Of a DNA stretch of 64,000 nucleotides, positions 1 to 8,795 are shown one piece after another. The notes under the pieces are model-generated. The model was not told the DNA's origin. It did no database searches and worked only from the letters and a program-made list of their open reading frames with translations. The number at the start of each line of letters is the position of its first letter. Within the stretch, counting starts at the first letter, position 1. This stretch comes from Edaphobacter lichenicola. Its GTDB lineage: Bacteria; Acidobacteriota; Terriglobia; Terriglobales; Acidobacteriaceae. Location of the stretch: positions 124,001-188,000 of the forward strand of contig NZ_JACHDY010000006.1 of NCBI RefSeq assembly GCF_014201315.1, in the 5' to 3' direction. Made by a program: the position numbers and the translations under genes.

Positions 1-882
1 GCCTATGGCGTCAGCGTGCTCTCGCTGATTGCTGTTCTGATCGTCGGCACCAAGGTTCTCGGCGGACGCCGCTGGATTAAATTTCCTGGCGGCATTCACT
101 TTCAGCCGTCCGAGTGGGTGAAGCTGGTGCTGATCCTCGCGGTGGCCCGCTACTTCTGGGGGCTGGCGGGGAAGGAGCTTACGTGGGGGGATATCGGCAA
201 GGCTGCGGCTATGGTGATGGTGCCGATGGCGCTCGTGCTCAAGCAGCCAGACCTTGGGACTGCGTTGACCTATCTTCCTATCTTGATCTGCGGGTTGTTT
301 CTTGGCGGCATTCGCGTCAAGCAGGTTGGCCTGGTCGTGCTGGCGATTGCGCTTATCGGCGGGGTCGCCTGGAAGAGCGGCAAGCATCTGAAGCCGTATC
401 AGCAGGCACGCATCAACGCGTTCATGGATCCTGACTCCGACCCACGCGGCTCCGGGTACCAGATTCGTCAGTCTCTTATCGCTGTCGGCTCCGGCGGCAT
501 ATGGGGGAAGGGTGCGAACAAGGGGACACAGACTCAGGGAGACTTCCTCCCCATCCCGTACACCGATTTTATCTTTGCGGCCTTCTGCGAGGAGCACGGC
601 TTTGTGGGTGCGATCGGGGTTCTGCTGCTCTACTTTCTTATTTTGATGCGTCTGATTCAGAACGCCCAGACCGCCTCCGATCTTCCCGGCAGCTTCATCA
701 TCATGGGGGTGGTCGCAGTTATCGTCTTTCAGATCGCCGTTAATGTTGGCATGGTCGTGGGCCTGATGCCGGTCACGGGGATTCCTTTGCCGTTGCTGAG
801 TTATGGCGGCTCGTCGGTTCTGTTTACTTTTCTGTCGCTTGGGATCGTGATGAACATCCGCATGCGGCGGTTCGTGAACTAG
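1..882 (+). CDS. rodA: RodA, peptidoglycan glycosyltransferase of the SEDS family (5' end missing)
   Basis: The reading frame is open from base 1, so the N-terminus lies outside the window; 293 codons remain. The multi-pass membrane protein has the GGRRWI...FQPSEWVKL stretch at its visible start, an EEHGF loop in the middle and SYGGSSVLF near the C-terminus, all typical of RodA/FtsW/SpoVE. The GRRWI...FQPSE form favours RodA, which polymerises lipid II for side-wall growth together with a class B PBP. RNase E/G follows downstream; in many bacteria rod-shape genes and rng/rne lie together, so the window probably begins at the end of an mre/mrd cluster. Confidence 0.92.
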   Translation, partial: AYGVSVLSLIAVLIVGTKVLGGRRWIKFPGGIHFQPSEWVKLVLILAVARYFWGLAGKELTWGDIGKAAAMVMVPMALVLKQPDLGTALTYLPILICGLFLGGIRVKQVGLVVLAIALIGGVAWKSGKHLKPYQQARINAFMDPDSDPRGSGYQIRQSLIAVGSGGIWGKGANKGTQTQGDFLPIPYTDFIFAAFCEEHGFVGAIGVLLLYFLILMRLIQNAQTASDLPGSFIIMGVVAVIVFQIAVNVGMVVGLMPVTGIPLPLLSYGGSSVLFTFLSLGIVMNIRMRRFVN

Positions 883-1448
883 CGGATTACAAGGGGTTAC
901 AGCTCGACAATAGAGGAATGTGAATGCCGTGTGGCTTTTGCAGCGGCTTTAGTGCAATACTGTTAGCAACACTGTTCGGCTGTAGATGCCGCTCAGTGTA
1001 CCCCGCTACTCGGGCGCACGGTCGCCAGTCAGCGGCAACAAAAGACTTTTTAGAAGAAAAGGCCGGCCAGCCAGAGACATCGATCCGTTGGCCGGACAGG
1101 TTTTAGGGAATGATTGCATCCGGATGGCGAACGGCCCCGCCTCAAATCTCTGATTTTGAGGTTGTTCTGGTCACAAACTCCGCATGTCTCGAAATGCTTG
1201 AAGCATCCCCCCGTGTCCCCGATCTACCCGGTATTGCCCAATCCGCGCTCGCCTTGAGTGCGCCCACGGCAGAGCTGCATTCCTACCTCGTACCGGTCGT
1301 CGAGTCTTGTTCACGAGCTTCCGCAGCCCGTAATCTGTCCGCTCCACGGTGAGCCACACCTGCCCTCCGGGTCAGGCGAACTCCCGATTGTTCTCTGTCG
1401 CGTCTGCCGCTCGAACCTCCTAGAGGTCGGGCAGAAAGAGCACAGCGA
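883..1448 (+). other. Long non-coding gap in front of RNase E/G
   Basis: There is no convincing gene in these 566 bases; the short open frames lack ribosome sites and domain-like composition. One inverted repeat of 8 bp (ccggccag at 1063-1070 with ttggccgg at 1088-1095, one G-T pair) could be a weak transcript end for rodA or part of an rne leader. Long autoregulatory leaders are known for RNase E mRNAs in other bacteria; whether this is one is inference. Only a weak AAAGAG-type ribosome site precedes the rne ATG. Confidence 0.4.
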
Positions 1449-4400
1449 ATGTCGAAAGAAATTTATATCTCCAGTACCCCCCACGAGACTCGTCTCGCCA
1501 TCGTCGAAAACGACGCCCTAACGGAAATCTATTACGAGCGCGAGAACGAGTACACTCTCGCTGGATCCATCTACAACGGTAAAGTCACGCGCGTTCTGCC
1601 AGGCATGCAGTCCTCCTTCGTGGATATCGGCCTCGAGCGCGATGCCTTCCTCTACATCACGGACTTCATGGAGGAGGCCGGCGACTCGGCTGACTTCGAT
1701 ACCAATGGCGACTCCGGCCGCCGCTCCGAGGGTCGGCGCAGTGACCGTGGCGACCGCAACGGCAGCCCCACCACCATCGAAGGCACGATAGCCAGCCCTC
1801 CGGATCGCCTCGACCAGACCAGCGACTCCGGTGTCCGCTCTTCCGAGCGCACAGACCGCGGTGATCGAGGTGGACGTAGCGACCGTGGCCGCGGTGGCAG
1901 AGGCCGTCGGGACCGTGGTGGCAACCGTGACCGCCAGCCCATTGCAGATCCGCTCGCGCCTGCTTCGCCGGACGACAGCTTCAACGCCCCAGTGACTGAC
2001 TTCTTCTCCGCTGATCAGCCGACTGAAAATCTCACCGACCGAAACGACGCGGGCGAGATCGGCGAAGGAGCGCCTGGCGCTGATGGCAGCCGCCGCTGGC
2101 GTGGCCGTCGTGGCCGTCGTCGTGGCCGTGGCCCAGGGCAGCGCGACGAGTCGCCGAACGTCGCTGGTGCCACTCCGGAGAACGCCTCCGGTGAGGCCGT
2201 CTATGACGAAGACTCTTTCGACATCGACGGAGCCGCTGCGCCTATCGCGCCTGCCAACAGCACGACAGCTCCAATCGCCTCTGCCTATGGGGCCCCCGAG
2301 ACAAGCACCTCCTCCCCGGAGAACTTGGACCGTGGCAATCGCGACCGAGGAAACGAACGTGGCGCCCGCAATGATCGCGGAGGCCGTAGTCGCGGAGGTC
2401 GCAACGACCGCGACGACCGCGGCAACCGTGGAGATCGAGGAGATCGTGGTGGACGTGACCGCGAACCACGCGTCCCTCGTGGCTTCGCTCCCAAGACTGC
2501 GCTCTACGGCGTAGACGACGCACCCGCCTACGATCAGGCCCCGGAGCTCGACGCCAACGCGCCCGAGCCCATCGTTCTCCCTGGCGAGTCTCTCTCCAAG
2601 TACCGCAAGGGCGGAGAGGAGCCGGTAGCCGCAGCGTCCAAACCTGCCGAGACCAATGTCATCATTCCGTCGGCGCCGGAGTTCAGCATCCCTGAAGGCT
2701 GGGACGGCGGATCGATTCTTCCGGGAGAGTCTCTCTCCCGCCATCGCCGCAACGAACCCCGCACAGAGAGCCGCAACCAGCCCCGCGCAGAGCATCGCCA
2801 GGAAGCCCGCGCCGACTACCGCAATGCCAGTCCCGCGCCTTCTCTGCCTCGCGCCGAAGTCATTCGTGAAGCAGACGGATTCAGCGTCGGCGAGACGATC
2901 GTCACGGAGACGAAGGAACAGCCCGAGGTTCTTCTCGCCACGCATCCCGACCTCATCTCGCACGAACAACTCCAGCACGAGACTCCAGCCGAGCCCGTCG
3001 AGTATGAACCTACCGACGCTTCTGCCTCCTACCGCATCGATCCCGCGGCTCCCAGCGAGTACCGCCAGAGCGCGCCAGTGCTCGATGCTCCTGAGGAGGT
3101 TCACGCAGAGACTCATGGCGAGCCGCAAGCTCACGATCACAGCGCCGAGCACAGCGCAGCCCACAGCATCACGCCTGCTCCAGACGAGCATGTTGCGCAG
3201 CTCCGCACTGAGCCTGCGCACACCGCGTACGAACCATTTGACTGGCAGACCCCGGCGGCAACCCCCTTTGAGCCTGCGTCCGCGCACGTTGAGCGTGCAG
3301 TTCTCGCCGAGGCAGCTCCCGCGCCGCACGAGTTGACCACGCTCCACGCTACCGGCGAGATGCACTCTGAGGCTCCGGTCGCGATCTTTACGCCCGAGCA
3401 TGCCACCGAAACCGTCTCGCCGATTGAGCACGAGACTGCTGTCGCGAATCCGGCCGACAACGTCGTCGCAGACCAGGCAGCTCCGCAGCACTTCTCGCCC
3501 GGCATCGGCTCTCTCGAGGAGGAGACACTCGACGAGGAGGACTTCAACGCTACCCTCCACGCCAGCTCCATCGAAGAGATGGACGACTTTGAAGAAGAAG
3601 AGACACTCGAAGGCGCAGCCGATCTCGGCACTATGATTCGCGAGATGTCCATCGACCAGATCACCCGCTCCGGCAACGTGGACGAAGATGAAGAGGACGA
3701 CCTCGAAGAAGAGGACGCTATTTACGATCCTCTCGTCGGCGACCTCGAGGACACTGACGAAGAAGACCTCGACGAATCGGACACCGAAGAAGATGTTCTG
3801 CATGAGGAGTTCGTGGAAGGCGACGAAGTAGCTGCAAACGGATTCGATCAGGCGCAGGCTGGTGCTCCGGCTCCCGCGACAGACCGCAATCGTGATCAGG
3901 ACCGTGGCCGTGGCCGCCGCGATGGTCGTCGTGATGGCCGCCGCGGAGATCGCTATGGCCGCAGCGACCGAAACGACCGCCCCCGCAACACCGGTGGCGC
4001 AGGCGACCGTGAGCGCTCCAGCAGCGGACGCGATCGCCGTGGTGGCCGCAGTTCGATGCAGTCCACCAATCTGCCGGCCATCAGCGAACTGCTCAAGCCC
4101 GGTCAGGAGATCCTGGTTCAAATCGCCAAGGAGCCCATTGCGAAGAAGGGTGCGCGTATTACCTCGCACATTGCGCTGCCTGGCCGCTTCCTTGTCTTCA
4201 TGCCGACCGTCAATCACACCGGGGTCTCCCGCAAGATCGACTCCGATAGCGAGCGCCGTCGTCTGAAGGAGATTCTGCTCAGCGAAAAGGGCGATGCTGC
4301 TGGCGGGTTCATCGTTCGCACTGCCGCATCGGGAGCCAGCGAAGAGGAGCTTCGCTCTGACCTGCGCTTCCTGCTCAATCTCTGGGCCGACATCAAGCAG

Positions 4401-5273
4401 CGCTCCGAGTCCTCGAAGTCTCCGGCGCTGATCTATCACGATCTCAATCTCGTTGAGCGCATCCTTCGCGATCAGGTCACGGACAACTTCTCCGCCATCT
4501 GGGTCGACAGCGAGAGCGAGTACGAGCGCGTTCTGCGCTTCCTGCAGCGCTTTCAGCCATCGCTGATTCGTCGCGTCAAGCTCTACACCAAAGAGACTCC
4601 TCTCTTCGAGCAGTTCGGCATCACCGAAGAGATCAACAAGGCGCTCCGCTCCAAGGTGTGGCTCAAGTCCGGTGGCTCCATCGTCATCAACCAGACCGAG
4701 GCGCTCGTCGCGATCGACATCAACACCGGCAAGTTCGTCGGCAAGACGGCTCGCCTTGAAGACACCATCGTCAAGACCAACCTCGATGCGATCCCTGAGA
4801 TCGTTCGTCAGATTCGTCTGCGCGATCTAGGCGGCATTATCATCATCGACTTCATCGACATGGATGAGCGCAAGAACCGCAACAAGGTTATGGCTGCGCT
4901 GGAAGAGGAGTTGAAGACTGATCGTGCTCCTTCGAAGGTTCTTCAGTTCAACGACTTTGGTCTGGTCGCCATCACTCGCAAGCGGGTCAAGCAGTCGCTT
5001 GAGCGCACTCTGTCCACCACTTGCAACATTTGCACCGGCACCGGGATGGTCAAATCACCCGTCACCGTCTGCAACGACATCTACATCGAGATGCGCAAGA
5101 TGCAGAAGCATCTCGACCGCGGCGACGTGATGCTTCGCGTCAACCCGGAGGTCGTCAAACAGCTCAAAGCTCCAGGCACCAAGTGGCTTCAGGAGATGGA
5201 AGAGATGGTCGGCAAGACGATCCTCGTCAAATCCGATCCCAGCTTGCACCCTGAGCAGTTCGACATTCACTAG
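1449..5273 (+). CDS. Ribonuclease E/G family endoribonuclease with a giant disordered insertion in the S1 domain
   Basis: The 1274-residue endoribonuclease processes rRNA/tRNA and decays mRNA. Residues 1-75 hold the start of the S1 RNA-binding domain (GSIYNGKVTRVLPGMQSSFV). S1 resumes only after M870 (KPGQEILVQIAKEP). About 790 residues between are low-complexity: Arg/Gly/Asp-rich blocks, a Pro/Glu/His-rich middle, a strongly acidic block (about 690-800) and a last Arg-rich block. The catalytic core is intact: AIDINTGK with D1090 and IIIDFIDMD with D1134, the metal ligands in E. coli RNase E, then zinc-link CNIC (C1192, C1195). The protein ends soon after, without the C-terminal scaffold of E. 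coli RNase E, so the insertion may replace it. Rne and Rng cannot be told apart by eye. Confidence 0.93.
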   Translation: MSKEIYISSTPHETRLAIVENDALTEIYYERENEYTLAGSIYNGKVTRVLPGMQSSFVDIGLERDAFLYITDFMEEAGDSADFDTNGDSGRRSEGRRSDRGDRNGSPTTIEGTIASPPDRLDQTSDSGVRSSERTDRGDRGGRSDRGRGGRGRRDRGGNRDRQPIADPLAPASPDDSFNAPVTDFFSADQPTENLTDRNDAGEIGEGAPGADGSRRWRGRRGRRRGRGPGQRDESPNVAGATPENASGEAVYDEDSFDIDGAAAPIAPANSTTAPIASAYGAPETSTSSPENLDRGNRDRGNERGARNDRGGRSRGGRNDRDDRGNRGDRGDRGGRDREPRVPRGFAPKTALYGVDDAPAYDQAPELDANAPEPIVLPGESLSKYRKGGEEPVAAASKPAETNVIIPSAPEFSIPEGWDGGSILPGESLSRHRRNEPRTESRNQPRAEHRQEARADYRNASPAPSLPRAEVIREADGFSVGETIVTETKEQPEVLLATHPDLISHEQLQHETPAEPVEYEPTDASASYRIDPAAPSEYRQSAPVLDAPEEVHAETHGEPQAHDHSAEHSAAHSITPAPDEHVAQLRTEPAHTAYEPFDWQTPAATPFEPASAHVERAVLAEAAPAPHELTTLHATGEMHSEAPVAIFTPEHATETVSPIEHETAVANPADNVVADQAAPQHFSPGIGSLEEETLDEEDFNATLHASSIEEMDDFEEEETLEGAADLGTMIREMSIDQITRSGNVDEDEEDDLEEEDAIYDPLVGDLEDTDEEDLDESDTEEDVLHEEFVEGDEVAANGFDQAQAGAPAPATDRNRDQDRGRGRRDGRRDGRRGDRYGRSDRNDRPRNTGGAGDRERSSSGRDRRGGRSSMQSTNLPAISELLKPGQEILVQIAKEPIAKKGARITSHIALPGRFLVFMPTVNHTGVSRKIDSDSERRRLKEILLSEKGDAAGGFIVRTAASGASEEELRSDLRFLLNLWADIKQRSESSKSPALIYHDLNLVERILRDQVTDNFSAIWVDSESEYERVLRFLQRFQPSLIRRVKLYTKETPLFEQFGITEEINKALRSKVWLKSGGSIVINQTEALVAIDINTGKFVGKTARLEDTIVKTNLDAIPEIVRQIRLRDLGGIIIIDFIDMDERKNRNKVMAALEEELKTDRAPSKVLQFNDFGLVAITRKRVKQSLERTLSTTCNICTGTGMVKSPVTVCNDIYIEMRKMQKHLDRGDVMLRVNPEVVKQLKAPGTKWLQEMEEMVGKTILVKSDPSLHPEQFDIH

Positions 5274-5351
5274 ACCGCTGTTTCTGAGAGGAGCTGCGCT
5301 TCAGCCTGTGACGAGATTCCGAAAAAAGATCGATTCATGGCATGAGATACT

Positions 5352-5385
5352 ACGGGCGTCCAACGCATCGGGACGCCCGTAACTA
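5352..5385 (+). terminator. Probable terminator after RNase E/G
   Basis: There is a perfect 10-bp inverted repeat, acgggcgtcc (5352-5361) and ggacgcccgt (5371-5380), with a 9-base loop, 78 bases after the stop codon. The T-run is poor (aactattctt), so intrinsic termination may be incomplete. Confidence 0.6.
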
Positions 5386-5538
5386 TTCTTCCCTCAGCAT
5401 CTTCTGGCAAACGCAAAATGTAAAAACTCCGCCGGAGTGTCATCCTAAACAACATTTCCTGCGTCTTACACAACAAGCGCGTAAGAGTCGGGTTCAAGCC
5501 AATGAAGAACCTTACAGCACCAAGGGAGCCACGCAAAG

Positions 5539-6519
5539 ATGCACACCACGATCACTGGGAATCGCCTACACCGTATCCTTGGCCGCACCGCGGCAGTCAC
5601 TTTTTTTGCTGCTGCAGGGACCCTGGGCCTTCACGCGCAGCAGTCTGCCGGCACCGCATCCCCATTGCCGCCGGTTAATATAAAAGCGAGTCTGGTTACA
5701 CCGCTCAATCTTTCCACTCCGGACGATCTCGGCTACAGCAGCAGCACGGGCAGTGCAGAGACCGCCAGTGCCGTGGACTTCAACCTCAGCAGCGATGTGA
5801 GCCAGCCTCCGCCGCGTCGTCGTTACAGCCGCCCAAACTACAGCGATAGCCATACCAACGCGGATGGCTCCGCGAAGTATACCTTCCTTGTCGGTGGGGG
5901 CTTCACTCTACCGACTGGCGGAACCCACAACTACGCGACGCCAAGTTGGAAGATCCAGGCCGGCGTTGGGCGCAACTTCAACAAGACCTTCGGAGTCATC
6001 GCCCAGTTCGACTACGATAAGTTCGGCATTCAGACCAGTACTCTCAATAACCAGCTTGCCCTCTACAATAATCTGTGCCCGACCTGCGGCTTTCCACAGA
6101 TAAGCGGCAACGTCCATGATTGGTCCTTCACGCTCAATCCAATCGTGAACTACTATACGTCCGATACCCTCGGGGCATATGTCGTCGGTGGCCTTGGCTT
6201 CTACCACAAATACACCAACTTCACTACTCCGGTGACTGGTACGTGTTTCGACCCATATTATGGCTACTACCAGTGTTCGGCCAATCAATCCATCGACTGG
6301 TATACCAGCAATGCCTTCGGGGTGAATGCCGGCCTTGGCGTTACCTACAAGGTCTCGCGCTTTGCCTCGACGCGGTTCTACGCTGAGGCACGGTATGTCT
6401 GGACTGATAATAAGCCTCGTCCGTTCGATGTCAGCGGTACTACGAGCTACTTCAATGCGTTTCCGCAGGCCAGCGCGCGGACGACATACATTCCGGTCAC
6501 CTTTGGACTCCGCTTCTAG
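5539..6519 (+). CDS. Outer-membrane beta-barrel protein of unknown function
   Basis: The 326-residue protein has an Ala-rich signal peptide of about 34 residues ending LGLHAQ. A Ser/Pro-rich linker with PPPRRRYSRPN follows. From about residue 110 it alternates short aromatic/glycine strands (YTFLVGGGFTLPTGG, FGVIAQFDYDKFG, YVVGGLGFYHKY, RFYAEARYVWTDN) and ends YIPVTFGLRF. The terminal Phe and this pattern are typical of small 8-strand barrels such as the OmpA/OmpX-like families of Acidobacteria. A GGGAG ribosome site lies about 10 bases before the ATG. No enzymatic motif is visible; structural or adhesive roles are guesses. Confidence 0.8.
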   Translation: MHTTITGNRLHRILGRTAAVTFFAAAGTLGLHAQQSAGTASPLPPVNIKASLVTPLNLSTPDDLGYSSSTGSAETASAVDFNLSSDVSQPPPRRRYSRPNYSDSHTNADGSAKYTFLVGGGFTLPTGGTHNYATPSWKIQAGVGRNFNKTFGVIAQFDYDKFGIQTSTLNNQLALYNNLCPTCGFPQISGNVHDWSFTLNPIVNYYTSDTLGAYVVGGLGFYHKYTNFTTPVTGTCFDPYYGYYQCSANQSIDWYTSNAFGVNAGLGVTYKVSRFASTRFYAEARYVWTDNKPRPFDVSGTTSYFNAFPQASARTTYIPVTFGLRF

Positions 6520-6544
6520 CGTTTACCTGCGGGATCGAGCTGCA

Positions 6545-6580
6545 AAAGAAGAGAGGCACGCCGCCTCTCTTCTTTATTTT
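6545..6580. terminator. Strong bidirectional rho-independent terminator between converging genes
   Basis: A 13-bp perfect stem, aaagaagagaggc (6545-6557) and gcctctcttcttt (6563-6575), with loop acgcc is followed by attttct on the plus strand and flanked by an A-run on the other side. It closes both the beta-barrel gene (plus) and the membrane gene at 6618-6998 (minus). Confidence 0.88.
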
Positions 6581-6617
6581 CTAAACTCTGCCTTGGGCGG
6601 TCTCTTCCGGTCGCGGG

Positions 6618-6998
6618 CTATCGCAGCCGAAGAAAAAATCCCGCAGTCACGCCGGCCACGGTTGCCAGGCTCATCAGCATCTGATGTCCGACCCCGCGCT
6701 GACGCATCTCCCATGTATTTGTCCACAACACTCCCATAAGAACGACCATCAAAGCCATGCCGCCAATCCACGGAGAGTGATCCGTGCCAAGGACGAGTGC
6801 TGCCGCATAACCCCCTATCGCAGTGCACACCAGCCACACCCCATCCTGAAGAAATTTGTATCTCGGCGTGATGCGATAGTCTCGCGCAACCAGATCAGGC
6901 AGGGACGTAGTAATGGCAAAGGTTGCCGCCATCGACAGGCCGACCGTGAGCAAATACCCAAGACTGATTGCAAGTAGAAGAAAAGCGCCAGTAATCAT
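6618..6998 (-). CDS. Small membrane protein of unknown function
   Basis: The 126-residue protein has four predicted membrane helices, roughly residues 2-28, 52-72, 75-92 and 106-122. The only polar stretches are a loop of about 20 residues after helix 1 (VARDYRITPRYKFLQDG) and a short TWEMRQRGVG segment. I do not recognise the family. The ATG start is at 6998. It faces the beta-barrel gene across the terminator at 6545 and lies downstream of the GT2 gene on the same strand with an 83-base gap, so it may be the last gene of that transcript. Confidence 0.72.
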   Translation of the reverse strand: MITGAFLLLAISLGYLLTVGLSMAATFAITTSLPDLVARDYRITPRYKFLQDGVWLVCTAIGGYAAALVLGTDHSPWIGGMALMVVLMGVLWTNTWEMRQRGVGHQMLMSLATVAGVTAGFFLRLR

Positions 6999-7081
6999 GA
7001 ACCTATTCTGGTCTCCTGCGCTGCGATTTTGCCGACAGTTCTTCAGGAGACATCGACAGCCAGTCTATCAGTCTCAATCGT

Positions 7082-8779
7082 CTAAATGCCTACCGGATAC
7101 GGCTTCTCGTGCATCTCCTGGTCGGGGTCGCGGCTCCGTTCGAAACGACCCTGCAGCAGGCTCAACAAGCCGGTGTACCAGTACCCGAACACAAAAAGCA
7201 CTAGAAACGGTACCGTAAAGAAGTTCTCCGTCGAAATCGCATAGTAGACGGTCCAAGCAAAGTAGCATCCAATCGCCATCTCAATCCAGGGAATAACGCC
7301 CAGCCGTTTGCGATATACCTTTGCCTGGCTCTTCTCACCCTTCTTCTTCACGCTGTACTTCGGCGTCCTGGCGAACGCGCTCTTCACTCCCAACAGCGCC
7401 TCCATCACCGCCTTGGTATTGGTGATGGTCAAGCCCACCCCGCCCAGCGCCATGACGAACGGCACGTAGATGATGGACTTGTACCAGCTCTTCGGATAGA
7501 GCTCCTTCTGGCTCACCATGTAGAACGTTGAAACCGACATCGTGCTTGCGATGAACAGAGGAAAGTCGATCAGCAGCATCTGGATATAGCCCTGCCAGCT
7601 GCGAATAATCATCGCCGGCATCAACAACACACTCAGCACGATCATCAGCGGATAACTGATATTCGCCGTCAGGTGATACCACGCCTCGAGCTTCGTATGC
7701 CACGGCGCATCGCTCTTCAACACCCTCGGCAGAATCTTCTTTCCCGTCTGGATCAGACCCTTCGCCCATCGTGCCTGCTGCGTCTTAAAGGCGGTCATCT
7801 CAATCGGCAGCTCCGCTGGACATTCCACGTCCTGCAGATATTTGAACTGCCACCCCACGAGTTGGGCCCGGTAGCTCAGGTCAGTATCCTCGGTCAACGT
7901 GTCGTGCTGCCAGCCGCCTGCGGTTGAGATCGTCTCCCGCCGCCACATCCCCGCTGTGCCGTTGAAGTTGAAGAACACCCCAGCCCGGCTTCGTCCTCCG
8001 TGCTCGAGCACAAAGTGCCCATCCAGCAGAATCGCTTCAACCTGCGTAAGGAAGCTGTAGTTTCGATTCAGGTGGGTCCACCGCGTCTGCACCATGCCGA
8101 TCTCAGGCTGCGCGAAGTGGTGAATCACCTGCATCACCCACTGGCGCGGCGGCACAAAGTCCGCATCGAAGATCGCCACAAACTCGCCTCGAGCAACATC
8201 GAGGCCTTTGTCCAGAGCTCCCGCCTTGTACCCATGCCGATTGCTGCGGTGCAGATAAACAATCGGCTGAGGGGCCATGCCGACAAATCCGCGCGCGTAA
8301 CGTTCGACGATCTCCCGCGCCACGCCGGTCGTCTCGTCGGTCGAGTCGTCCAGCACCTGAACCTCAAACCGGTCTCGCGGATAGTCCAGACTGCACACCG
8401 CCTCGATCAGCCGCTCGATCACAAACTGTTCATTGAAGATCGGAAGTTGAACCGTGACAAACGGCAGTTGTCCCTCAGCGAACCGCATCGGTGGCTCACT
8501 CCACTTAGCTGCGTTCTTTTTGTTTTTGAAGTAGAGCCACACCAGCTGATAGCGGTGAATCCCATAAAACGCCAGAATGATCATGACGATGAAGTAGGGA
8601 ATCAGCATCGCCGTATCGAAGGCATTCCATCGATACAAGTGCTCGAAGGTCTTGTCTGCGTAGTGGGTCTTCCAATAGTGACCGAAGCCCTTTGGACCGA
8701 CCAGCAACCCGAGTTGGGACGTCAGTGTTTGAAGAGAAAATTGCAGGATCGTTGCTCCGCGAAAGGTTCGGGTACCCAA
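7082..8779 (-). CDS. Processive family 2 glycosyltransferase (cellulose/mannan synthase-like)
   Basis: The 565-residue membrane glycosyltransferase has a membrane helix at about 55-75 and a cytosolic GT-A domain with the D,D,D,QxxRW set: LDDSTDE (near 143), FDADF (near 203), TEDTDL (near 296) and QQARW (near 335). Further membrane helices follow at about 370-440 and 500-550. This arrangement is that of processive beta-synthases; the KAGALDKGL and QQARWAKGL wording resembles CslA-type mannan/glucan synthases. No PilZ domain is seen. The start is a TTG; no ATG occurs before the conserved part. It begins 16 bases after the MqnC-like gene stops, so the two are probably co-transcribed. The sugar is unknown. 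Confidence 0.88.
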   Translation of the reverse strand: MGTRTFRGATILQFSLQTLTSQLGLLVGPKGFGHYWKTHYADKTFEHLYRWNAFDTAMLIPYFIVMIILAFYGIHRYQLVWLYFKNKKNAAKWSEPPMRFAEGQLPFVTVQLPIFNEQFVIERLIEAVCSLDYPRDRFEVQVLDDSTDETTGVAREIVERYARGFVGMAPQPIVYLHRSNRHGYKAGALDKGLDVARGEFVAIFDADFVPPRQWVMQVIHHFAQPEIGMVQTRWTHLNRNYSFLTQVEAILLDGHFVLEHGGRSRAGVFFNFNGTAGMWRRETISTAGGWQHDTLTEDTDLSYRAQLVGWQFKYLQDVECPAELPIEMTAFKTQQARWAKGLIQTGKKILPRVLKSDAPWHTKLEAWYHLTANISYPLMIVLSVLLMPAMIIRSWQGYIQMLLIDFPLFIASTMSVSTFYMVSQKELYPKSWYKSIIYVPFVMALGGVGLTITNTKAVMEALLGVKSAFARTPKYSVKKKGEKSQAKVYRKRLGVIPWIEMAIGCYFAWTVYYAISTENFFTVPFLVLFVFGYWYTGLLSLLQGRFERSRDPDQEMHEKPYPVGI

Positions 8780-8795
8780 CCGATTCTACGCGAAT

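Noticed and set aside
924..1106. Cys-rich 60-codon frame before rne
   Set aside because: The clustered cysteines looked interesting, but there is no usable ribosome site and the frame is not supported by coding bias.
1518..4439. Open frame of 973 codons opposite the RNase E/G insertion
   Set aside because: It mirrors the GC-rich third positions of the true gene, has no ribosome site or domain, and lies wholly within an antisense frame.
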